DNA from: Pseudomonas sp.
GTDB taxonomy: Bacteria > Pseudomonadota > Gammaproteobacteria > Pseudomonadales > Pseudomonadaceae
DNA length: 34,084 nucleotides
Reading direction: 5' to 3'
Assembly: GCF_026224925.1 (NCBI RefSeq)
Contig: NZ_JAMFRV010000199.1
Coordinates: forward strand, 1 to 34,084
Shown in pieces: positions 9,119 through 17,188 of the stretch (the first letter of the stretch is position 1; each line of letters begins with the position of its first letter). Position numbers and translations under genes: made by a program. The notes below the pieces were generated by a model. That model was not told the origin of the DNA. It was given only the letters and a program-made list of their open reading frames with translations, and did not search any database.

Positions 9119-10120
9119 ATGATCAAACAACAGCTTGCTCGTTTTAATCGTCTGCAATTGCTGGGCACACCCACCGCTCTGGAAAAACTCGAGCGCCTGT
9201 CGACATGGACGGGCCGAGATATCTACGTAAAACGCGACGACACCACGACGCTGGCACTGGGCGGCAACAAGGTGCGCAAACTTGAATACCTGGCCGCCGA
9301 TGCGCTGGCACAGGGCGCCGACACCTTGATCACTGCGGGTGGCCTGCAGTCCAATCACGCTCGGCAAACGGCCGCCCTGGCTGCTCGTTTGGGCCTCGGG
9401 TGCGTCGTGCTACTGGAAAATCCTCTCGCCACCAATGATCCCAATTATCTGAACAACGGTAACCGACTGCTGCTGAGCCTGTTCGACGCTAAGGTTGAGC
9501 TCGTCGACAACCTAGACAACGCCGACGATCAATTGCATGCCCTCGCCTCCCGTCTTCGGGCCAGCGGTAAAAACCCTTACAGCATTCCCATCGGTGGCTC
9601 CAATGCATTAGGCGCCTTGGGTTATGTACGGGCCGGGTTGGAATTAGCCGAACAAATCAACACCACGGGGCTGGATTTTGCCGCCGTAGTACTCGCGTCA
9701 GGTAGCGCTGGTACCCACAGCGGCTTGGCCCTAGGCCTTAGCGAATCCCTGCCGAACCTGCCCGTGGTGGGCGTCACCGTTTCTCGCAGCGACGAAGCAC
9801 AGCGGCCGAAGGTCGAGGGCTTGGCGCAAAGCACTGCCGAACTGCTGGGCGTTAATCTGCCGAATAGCTTCAAGGTCGAATTGTGGGATGAGTATTTTGC
9901 CCCCGGCTATGGCGCGCCTAATGCCGGAACGTTGGCCGCCATTAAGCTGGTTGCCAGCCAAGAAGGTTTGCTACTCGATCCGGTGTACACCGGCAAAGCC
10001 ATGGCAGGTCTACTGGATGGCATCGGCCGTCAGCGTTTCAATGACGGTCCGATCATTTTCCTACACACCGGCGGCGCACCTGCGCTGTTTGCGTATCCGG
10101 ACGTATTTTCCGAAGCATGA
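9119..10120 (+). CDS. dcyD: D-cysteine desulfhydrase (PLP-dependent, ACC-deaminase-like)
   Basis: [21 protein letters not shown]...[52 protein letters not shown]; next to the cystine ABC genes. Confidence 0.9.
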   Translation: MIKQQLARFNRLQLLGTPTALEKLERLSTWTGRDIYVKRDDTTTLALGGNKVRKLEYLAADALAQGADTLITAGGLQSNHARQTAALAARLGLGCVVLLENPLATNDPNYLNNGNRLLLSLFDAKVELVDNLDNADDQLHALASRLRASGKNPYSIPIGGSNALGALGYVRAGLELAEQINTTGLDFAAVVLASGSAGTHSGLALGLSESLPNLPVVGVTVSRSDEAQRPKVEGLAQSTAELLGVNLPNSFKVELWDEYFAPGYGAPNAGTLAAIKLVASQEGLLLDPVYTGKAMAGLLDGIGRQRFNDGPIIFLHTGGAPALFAYPDVFSEA

Positions 10121-10319
10121 CTGAGCGCAGCTACCTATTCCATTAAGAAATATATAAGATATTTTTTAGTATTTAAACTGATATGGCGACTGGCTTTATA
10201 GTCGCCTCGCATAAATGGAATAAGGCCGCTTGAAATTGCTGGATAAAGTTTCAAGGCCGCAGTAGCTTTCGTTGGGTCTGATTCTTGCCTGACATTCAAA
10301 TCACAATAAGGGGCTCTTC

Positions 10320-11117
10320 ATGAACATTGCTGCTATTCGCCGCACCTTTCTTCTCTCTACCTTGAGCCTCGTGCTCGGCTCCAGCCTGATCGGCCAAGCC
10401 GTCGCCGGCGACCAACTGCAAAAGATCAAAAGCAGTGGCACGATCAACGTCGGCCTTGAAGGCACTTATCCACCGTTCAGTTTTGTCGGTGAAGACGGCA
10501 AACTTGCCGGTTTCGAAGTTGAATTCTCCCAAGCGTTGGCCAAGGAACTGGGCGTAACCGCCAAACTGCAGCCAACCAAATGGGACGGTATCCTCGCAGC
10601 ACTTGAGTCCAAGCGTCTGGACGTGGTGATCAATCAGGTGACCATCTCTGAAGAGCGCAAGAAGAAGTACGACTTCTCCGAGCCCTACACCATCTCCGGA
10701 ATTCAGGCGCTGACCCAGAAGAAGGACGCTGACAAGTTCCCGACTCCTGAATCACTGTCCGGCAAAAAAGTCGGTGTCGGCTTAGGCACGAACTACGAGC
10801 AGTGGCTGAAAGAAAACGTACCTGGCGCAGTGGTCAAAACCTACGACGATGACCCAACCAAGTTTCAGGACTTGATGGCTGGCCGTACCGACGCAATTCT
10901 CGTCGACCGTCTTGCAGCGTTGGAAATGGTGAAGAAGACCAACAACAAACTGGCCGCCTCCGGCAAAGCGTTCTCCCGTCAGGAAGCCGGTATTGCTATT
11001 CGTAAAGGCGAGCCTGAGCTGGTGGCGGCGATCAACACCGCCATCGACAAACTGCGCGCCGATGGCACCCTGGCGAAGTTGTCACAGAAGTACTTCGGCT
11101 CTGACGTGACCAAATGA
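10320..11117 (+). CDS. tcyJ: Cystine ABC transporter substrate-binding protein
   Basis: Signal peptide; SBP_bac_3 fold GTINVGLEGTYPPFSFVGEDGKLAGFEVEFSQALAKEL; FliY/TcyJ-like. Confidence 0.9.
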   Translation: MNIAAIRRTFLLSTLSLVLGSSLIGQAVAGDQLQKIKSSGTINVGLEGTYPPFSFVGEDGKLAGFEVEFSQALAKELGVTAKLQPTKWDGILAALESKRLDVVINQVTISEERKKKYDFSEPYTISGIQALTQKKDADKFPTPESLSGKKVGVGLGTNYEQWLKENVPGAVVKTYDDDPTKFQDLMAGRTDAILVDRLAALEMVKKTNNKLAASGKAFSRQEAGIAIRKGEPELVAAINTAIDKLRADGTLAKLSQKYFGSDVTK

Positions 11118-11782
11118 TTGAAGAGAGTCTAAAGCTAGCGCTGGACTCCGCGCCCTTCCTGCTGAAGGGCGCGTATTACACCGTCATTCTCAGCCTGGGC
11201 GGCATGTTCTTCGGCTTGTTGCTGGGCTTCGGCCTGGCATTGATGCGTTTGTCGCGCCATAAGCTAGTCAGCGGTGTTGCGCGGGTGTACGTGTCGTTCT
11301 TTCGCGGCACGCCGTTGCTCGTCCAGCTGTTCGTGATCTATTACGGCCTGCCGCAATTGGGCGTCGAGCTGGACCCATTACCTGCTGCGCTAATTGGTTT
11401 TTCGCTGAACATGGCGGCCTACGCGTGCGAGATTCTGCGTGCCGCCATTGGCGCCGTGGACCGCGGGCAATGGGAAGCTGCAGCGAGCATCGGCATGACC
11501 CGCGCGCAAGCCATGCGCCGGGCCATTCTGCCCCAAGCCGCGCGCACCGCCTTGCCACCGCTAGGCAACAGCTTCATTTCGCTGGTCAAGGACACCGCGT
11601 TGGCGGCGACGATTCAAGTGCCTGAGCTGTTTCGGCAGGCGCAATTGATCACGGCCCGCACCTTCGAAATTTTCACCATGTACCTGGCCGCAGCACTGAT
11701 CTACTGGATTCTCGCCAGCCTGCTCGCACATTTGCAGAACCGACTGGAAGCGAGGGTCAACCGACATGATCAGGAGTCTTGA
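11114..11782 (+). CDS. tcyL: Cystine ABC transporter permease
   Basis: His/Glu/Gln-type permease; ATGA overlap with upstream SBP; EAAASIGMTRAQAMRRAILPQAARTALPPLGN motif. Confidence 0.9.
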   Translation: MIEESLKLALDSAPFLLKGAYYTVILSLGGMFFGLLLGFGLALMRLSRHKLVSGVARVYVSFFRGTPLLVQLFVIYYGLPQLGVELDPLPAALIGFSLNMAAYACEILRAAIGAVDRGQWEAAASIGMTRAQAMRRAILPQAARTALPPLGNSFISLVKDTALAATIQVPELFRQAQLITARTFEIFTMYLAAALIYWILASLLAHLQNRLEARVNRHDQES

Positions 11783-11785
11783 AGC

Positions 11786-12529
11786 ATGATCGTGGTTGAA
11801 AAACTGACCAAACAATTCAAAGGCCAGACGGTGCTCAAGGGCATCGACCTACGCATTGAAGCCGGTGAAGTGGTGGCCATTATCGGTCCCAGCGGATCGG
11901 GCAAAACCACATTGCTGCGCTGCCTCAACTTTCTTGAAGAACCCAGCAGCGGCAGTATTCAAGTGGGCGATATCAAGATCGACGGCAGCAAGCCACTGAC
12001 TCAGCAGGCGGGGTTGATTAGGCAACTGCGGCAGCACGTGGGTTTCGTCTTTCAAAACTTTAACCTGTTCCCGCACCGTACCGCGCTGGAGAACGTGATT
12101 GAAGGCCCCTTGGTGGTCAAGAAGATGCCAAAAGAACAGGCCGTCAAACTCGGACTGGCTTTACTCGCCAAGGTCGGGCTTGCGGGCAAAGAGGATTCGT
12201 ACCCACGGCGCTTATCGGGCGGCCAGCAGCAACGGGTAGCGATTGCCCGCGCGTTGGCCATGGAACCCGAAGTCATTCTGTTCGATGAACCCACGTCAGC
12301 GTTGGACCCAGAGCTGGTGGGCGAAGTATTGGCCGCCATTCGCGCCTTGGCCGAAGAGAAACGCACCATGGTCATCGTCACTCACGAAATGAGCTTTGCC
12401 CGGGACGTGGCCAACCGGGTGATCTTCATCGACAAGGGCGTGATCGTTGAGCAGGGTGAAGCCAAGGCACTGTTTGCTAATCCTCGAGAAGAACGGACTC
12501 GGCAGTTTTTGGAACGGAGTCGGAACTGA
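11786..12529 (+). CDS. tcyN: Cystine ABC transporter ATP-binding protein
   Basis: Walker A GPSGSGKTT, signature LSGGQQQR, Walker B VILFDEPTSALDPE. Confidence 0.92.
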   Translation: MIVVEKLTKQFKGQTVLKGIDLRIEAGEVVAIIGPSGSGKTTLLRCLNFLEEPSSGSIQVGDIKIDGSKPLTQQAGLIRQLRQHVGFVFQNFNLFPHRTALENVIEGPLVVKKMPKEQAVKLGLALLAKVGLAGKEDSYPRRLSGGQQQRVAIARALAMEPEVILFDEPTSALDPELVGEVLAAIRALAEEKRTMVIVTHEMSFARDVANRVIFIDKGVIVEQGEAKALFANPREERTRQFLERSRN

Positions 12530-12547
12530 GGATTGGGTTCGAGCTGT

Positions 12548-12577
12548 AAAAACAGCGCTAAATATGGCGCTGTTTTT
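12548..12577. terminator. Bidirectional terminator between tcyN and the convergent toxin gene
   Basis: AAAAACAGCGC-TAAATATG-GCGCTGTTTTT, perfect 11-bp stem with A/T flanks on both sides. Confidence 0.85.
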
Positions 12578-12586
12578 GTTTGCGAG

Positions 12587-12907
12587 TCAGTTGTCGTAAT
12601 GAAATCGACAAGCGAGAACAGTGAGAGCTCCGCCCTCGAAGAGGTACACGAGCCGATGTTCTCGGGTAATACGCCGAGACCAAAATCCCGAAAGGTCGCC
12701 TTTCAACGGTTCCGGTTTGCCAGTTCCCCGAAAAGGTGTTCTGCGGATTTCCTCGATAAGGCTATTGATCGTGGCGAGAATCGCGGCATCTACCGCTACC
12801 GTTGAATCCTGCCAGTACTGATAGTCATCCCACCCATGGGAAGTGAACGACACGTCTACGGTTTCTCTAGCTTCAGCCTTGTTCTTCTGTTTCTGCTTCT
12901 GCGACAT
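12587..12907 (-). CDS. yoeB: YoeB/Txe-family toxin (mRNA endonuclease), with lysine/glutamine-rich N-terminal extension if started at ATG 12907
   Basis: VDVSFTSHGWDDYQYWQ...INSLIEEIRRTPFRGTGKPEPLKGDLSGFWSRRITREHRLVYLFEGGALTVLACRFHYDN, characteristic YoeB motifs including EHRLVY and CRFHYD. Confidence 0.93.
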   Translation of the reverse strand: MSQKQKQKNKAEARETVDVSFTSHGWDDYQYWQDSTVAVDAAILATINSLIEEIRRTPFRGTGKPEPLKGDLSGFWSRRITREHRLVYLFEGGALTVLACRFHYDN

Positions 12908-13157
12908 TCAGCAAAATCCCTTTGGTGAAGGCTTTTCCGGCTTTTAATTGAGCAATTGATTCACGTAGGCGCGTAGCGTTAGCGACAGTACTGTTTAGGT
13001 ACATCGTCTCTTCCATCGAGTTGAAGTCATCCAGCGACAACATGACCACATGATCACCGCGTTGACGCGTGATAACTGCAGGTTCGTGATCCCGGCATAC
13101 ATCGTCCATCGCTTGCTTTAAACCGGCACGAGCCTGGCTAAACGTTAAAATATTCAT
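12873..13157 (-). CDS. yefM: YefM/Phd-family antitoxin
   Basis: MNILTFSQARAGLKQAMDDVCRDHEPAVITRQRGDHVVMLSLDDFNSMEETMYLNSTVANATRLRESIAQLKAGK; immediately upstream of and overlapping the toxin. Confidence 0.93.
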   Translation of the reverse strand: MNILTFSQARAGLKQAMDDVCRDHEPAVITRQRGDHVVMLSLDDFNSMEETMYLNSTVANATRLRESIAQLKAGKAFTKGILLNVAEAETEEQG

Positions 13158-13292
13158 CAGTTTGTAATCCTTGCCCGAGATTGTCTGGGGCTCCTTTCCA
13201 GGTTCTCCTGGTGAGGTAGATCCTCGGGATAATCCGCGAGGGCTAGAGACAAGCGGCCGATTCCTGATCACCTATGCCTGCATCGAGATACA

Positions 13293-13312
13293 TTGTACAT
13301 AACTTTGTACAT
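13293..13312. promoter_or_regulatory. Candidate YefM-YoeB operator: two TGTACA cores 12 bp centre-to-centre
   Basis: TTGTACAT AACT TTGTACAT; TGTACA at 13294-13299 and 13306-13311. Confidence 0.75.
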
Positions 13313-13817
13313 CGGTAAAGGCCCAAGCGGCAGAACAAACTGTCGTTTATGTCGTCCTGCGTAAAGGCATAACGAAGGTGATGGGGCTTCTACACCTTGT
13401 CCAGCGGGGCTGTCTGCCGATCAGCTGTCGCTCCGAAATCTCGCCAGCGCAATTCACCTAACCAGCATCCAGTCACCATTATGGGGCGGATGGGCATCAG
13501 CATCGAGGCCCAAGGACAGTCAGACCAACCATTTTTGACAGCCTACTAGGCGTGCAAAGGTTCAGACTGCCTGCCATAGACTTACAAGTCCCGACCACCC
13601 ACCAAGTAGGACGCAATGCGTACTTTCAAGTGCTCTTCTATCCCCTTCGACGTAGGAACAATCTGATTCCTTCGCCTCCCCTGCGTCAGGGGCCTGCACT
13701 GCCTTGACACCCTTCGCCATTCCCTCTTAGCTAGGCCCCAGCTAACTCAACCCCCGCTTAACAAGGACTATCGCGTGGCGTCGCTTCGTCGGCCGCGGGT
13801 AATAAGGAGTCTCGAAC

Positions 13818-14507
13818 ATGGACAGTGCGACCCCAACTTCCAATCACATCACGTTGCTTGCACCTTCGTTACCGCAGGCCAATAAATTCGGTATCGGCGC
13901 CAAAGCTGCTGCTCATCTGATTGTCACCATCCCGCCCTACGCAGCGATGGACGAGGGTGATCTGATCACCTTGTTCTGGGACGGCTGTTACGTCGCCTCG
14001 AAGCTTCTGGCAATTGATGATATTGGCCAACCGCTGAGGTTGCGTGTACCGGAAAGCTTCGTGCAAAGCGGCACCGTCAGCAGTTGGTATCAAGTGCAAA
14101 AAATCGGGAGCACTCCGGCGACTTCACCTGACAAAAAAGTGTTGATCAAGCTCGACTGCCCCGGCGGCAATCTCAGCCATAACATCACCGAACAAAATCA
14201 AAGCCTCGCACCTCCAACACTGTCTGACAGACAGCTTAAAAACGGATTCATGGTGACCATCGAGGCCTACGAAAATATGGCCGCCCAGGACGAAATCACC
14301 TTGCGTTGGGGCGACCTGCGAATGGATCTACCGGCGGTGAACGCACAGGATGTCGGCAAGCCCATCATCCTGAAAGTACCGCCAGCGATGATTCTGGAAG
14401 CCGCTGAAGATCCGTCACTGGAGGTCACCTATTGCGTGATTGATCTGGTCGGTAATAACTCACGTTGGGCGCCTATCCGTTCATTGAGCATCCCGACGTC
14501 CGTCTAA
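13818..14507 (+). CDS. Hypothetical protein with two tandem Ig-like/beta-sandwich-type repeats
   Basis: 229 aa, SD AAGGAG upstream; internal duplication VTIPPYAAMDEGDLITLFWDG...AIDDIGQPLRLRVP versus VTIEAYENMAAQDEITLRWGD...NAQDVGKPIILKVP. Confidence 0.75.
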   Translation: MDSATPTSNHITLLAPSLPQANKFGIGAKAAAHLIVTIPPYAAMDEGDLITLFWDGCYVASKLLAIDDIGQPLRLRVPESFVQSGTVSSWYQVQKIGSTPATSPDKKVLIKLDCPGGNLSHNITEQNQSLAPPTLSDRQLKNGFMVTIEAYENMAAQDEITLRWGDLRMDLPAVNAQDVGKPIILKVPPAMILEAAEDPSLEVTYCVIDLVGNNSRWAPIRSLSIPTSV

Positions 14508-14720
14508 CCACCGTCGCTTCTATTCTTATTCCAAAAAGCACGTTTATTTAATTTTTATACACGCTTAGGGTATATAGACCGGACCACCGGACCACCGTCA
14601 GTTTATCTTTGCCGCCGCCCCTTAAGGGCAGCGGCTCATGTCGAGGTTTGGAATGGTCATCTTCACCATCACCCCCGTGTACAACGCCAAAACATCCCGT
14701 GCAGCCTTGGAGTTGCGCTG

Positions 14721-15962
14721 ATGTCCGACTTGGCGATTACACCCCTCAATCATCAGTTGGACGTTGCTCCGCTGCTGTTACCCGCGAAAGTGCTAAGCAA
14801 TGATTTCGAGGCGATTGCTGCCGCCCATGAACTGGCCGAGGTTGCTCGCCAACATGCGGCGCAGCGTGATCGTCAGCGCAAACTGCCATGGGCAGAAATC
14901 GAACAGTTCACACGCAGTGGGCTGGGCAGTATTTCAGTGCCCAGGATTTACGGTGGCCCGCAGGTTTCGTTTGTCACCGTAGCCGAAGTATTCAAGATCA
15001 TTTCCGCTGCCGATCCCGCGCTGGGGCAAATTCCGCAGAACCAGTTTGGCGTCCTGAATTCTCTGATCGGCAGCGCCAACGAGGCACAGAAAAAAGAGCT
15101 GTTTCAGAGCGTCCTCAATGGCTGGCGCATCGGCAATGCAGGGCCCGAGCGCGGCACTAAAAACACCTTGGACCTCAAAGCCCGAATCGTTGCCGATGGC
15201 GACGGCTTCGTTATCAACGGCCAAAAGTTTTATTCCACCGGTGCACTGTTCGCTCACTGGGTAGCGGTCAAAGCGTTGAACGAGCAAGGCCAACAAGTGT
15301 TGGCCTTCGTCAAACGTGGCACGCCGGGGCTGCGCATAGTTGATGATTGGTCGGGCTTTGGTCAGCGCACTACCGCCAGCGGCACCGTGTTACTGGAAAA
15401 CGTACGCGTAGAGGCCGAACACGTCATCGACAATTGGCGCCTGGCGCTGATTCCGAACATCCAAGGCGCAGTGTCTCAGCTGATCCAGGCCGCCATCGAC
15501 GCCGGGATCGCTCGCGAAGCTATTGATGACAGCATCACTTTTGTCCGCGAACGCTCGCGCCCGTGGATCGAAGCCAAGGTCGAGCGCGCCAGCGATGACC
15601 TGTACGTGATCGCCGATATTGGCAAGTTGAAACTCGAACTGCACGCCGCCGAGGCGCTTTTGCGCAAGGCCGGCCAAGTGCTGGATGAAATCGCTGCCGC
15701 GCCCATCGATGAGCAATCGGCCGCACGCGCTTCAATCGTCGTTGCTGAAGCAAAAGTCCTGACCACCGAAATCGCCCTGCTCGCCAGTGAAAAGCTGTTC
15801 GAACTGGCCGGCAGTCGCGCCACATTGGCTGAATTCAACCTCGATCGCCATTGGCGCAACGCACGCGTGCATACCTTGCACGACCCAGTGCGCTGGAAGT
15901 ACCACGCCGTCGGTAACTACCACCTCAACGGCGCATTGCCCGCTCGGCATTCCTGGATCTAA
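14721..15962 (+). CDS. SfnB-family sulfur acquisition oxidoreductase (acyl-CoA dehydrogenase fold), copy 1
   Basis: ADPALGQIPQNQFGVL, INGQKFYSTGALFAHW, DDWSGFGQRTTASGTV, HWRNARVHTLHDPVRWKYHAVGNYHL: SfnB/DszC-like signatures. Confidence 0.88.
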   Translation: MSDLAITPLNHQLDVAPLLLPAKVLSNDFEAIAAAHELAEVARQHAAQRDRQRKLPWAEIEQFTRSGLGSISVPRIYGGPQVSFVTVAEVFKIISAADPALGQIPQNQFGVLNSLIGSANEAQKKELFQSVLNGWRIGNAGPERGTKNTLDLKARIVADGDGFVINGQKFYSTGALFAHWVAVKALNEQGQQVLAFVKRGTPGLRIVDDWSGFGQRTTASGTVLLENVRVEAEHVIDNWRLALIPNIQGAVSQLIQAAIDAGIAREAIDDSITFVRERSRPWIEAKVERASDDLYVIADIGKLKLELHAAEALLRKAGQVLDEIAAAPIDEQSAARASIVVAEAKVLTTEIALLASEKLFELAGSRATLAEFNLDRHWRNARVHTLHDPVRWKYHAVGNYHLNGALPARHSWI

Positions 15963-15982
15963 CCAGACCACTGGAGACACAC

Positions 15983-17188
15983 ATGACTTCTCTTTCCTCG
16001 CTGCGTGCCCACCCCGCAGTGATCAACAGTGACGCCCAAGCCCTAAAAGTGGCCGGCGAGCTGGCCGAACAGTTTAAACGCGAGAGTGCCGTACGTGACC
16101 GCGAGCGTCGCCTGCCCCACGCTGAACTCGATCTATTTTCCAACTCAGGCTTATGGGGCATCAGTGTTCCGACGACCTTCGGCGGCGCTGGGGTGTCGAA
16201 CGTCACGTTGGCCAAGGTCATTCAGATCATTTCTGAAGCCGATTCGTCCCTTGGGCAAATCCCGCAGAACCATTTTTATGCCCTCGAAGTGCTGCGCGTA
16301 AATGGCAGCGCCGAGCAGCAAAAGCGCCTTTATGCCGAAGTATTGGCAGGCGCTCGATTCGGCAATGCATTGGCCGAGCTGGGCACCAAAACCGCCCACG
16401 ACCGCACCACGCGCTTAAGCCGCGACGGCATCGGTTATCGCATCAACGGCCGCAAGTTCTACTCAACCGGCGCGTTGTACGCACAGCGCATCCCAACGTC
16501 GGTGATTGACGAGCAAGGCATACAACAACTGGCATTTGTCGCCCACGACAGCGCCGGCTTAAGCGTGATCGACGACTGGAGCGGCTTCGGCCAACGCACC
16601 ACGGGCAGCGGCTCGGTGGTGTTCGAGAATGTATTCGTCAGCACTGACGACGTGGTGCCCTTTCAAACGGCTTTCGAACGTCCGACCACTGTGGGCCCGC
16701 TGGCGCAGATTCTCCATGCCGCCATCGACACCGGTATTGCCCGCGCGGCGTATGAAGACGCGTTGCATTTCGTTCGCACGCGCACTCGGCCGTGGATTGA
16801 TTCCGGCATCGAAAAAGCCGTGGACGATCCATTAACCCTGCTCAGTTTCGGCAAACTCGGCATCCGTCTACACGCCGCCGAAGCGCTGCTGGAACGAGCC
16901 GGTGAGTTCCTTGATCGCGCACAGACAGATAGCAGCGCAGCCAACGTTGCTGCGGCCTCTATTGCGGTGGCCGAAGCACGGGCCATCAGTACCGAAATAT
17001 CCCTCGCCGCTGGCAGCACCTTATTCGAATTGGCCGGCAGCCAAGCGACGCTGGCCGAACATGGACTCGACCGACATTGGCGCAACGCACGGGTGCATAC
17101 GCTGCACGACCCGGTGCGCTGGAAGTACCACGCCATTGGCAACTATTACCTCAATCAAGAAAATCCACCGCTGCGGGGGACGATCTGA
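15983..17188 (+). CDS. SfnB-family sulfur acquisition oxidoreductase, copy 2
   Basis: Paralogous to copy 1 along its length; ends HWRNARVHTLHDPVRWKYHAIGNYYLN. Confidence 0.88.
   Translation: MTSLSSLRAHPAVINSDAQALKVAGELAEQFKRESAVRDRERRLPHAELDLFSNSGLWGISVPTTFGGAGVSNVTLAKVIQIISEADSSLGQIPQNHFYALEVLRVNGSAEQQKRLYAEVLAGARFGNALAELGTKTAHDRTTRLSRDGIGYRINGRKFYSTGALYAQRIPTSVIDEQGIQQLAFVAHDSAGLSVIDDWSGFGQRTTGSGSVVFENVFVSTDDVVPFQTAFERPTTVGPLAQILHAAIDTGIARAAYEDALHFVRTRTRPWIDSGIEKAVDDPLTLLSFGKLGIRLHAAEALLERAGEFLDRAQTDSSAANVAAASIAVAEARAISTEISLAAGSTLFELAGSQATLAEHGLDRHWRNARVHTLHDPVRWKYHAIGNYYLNQENPPLRGTI

Noticed and set aside
13158-13271. N-terminal extension of the antitoxin ORF (MIRNRPLVSSPRGLSRG...)
   Set aside because: Not antitoxin-like; MNILTFSQAR is the typical YefM start and is preceded by AAGGA.
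12587-13312. Phage-defence role for the yefM-yoeB pair
   Set aside because: Ordinary YefM-YoeB family; sequence alone gives no defence-island context.
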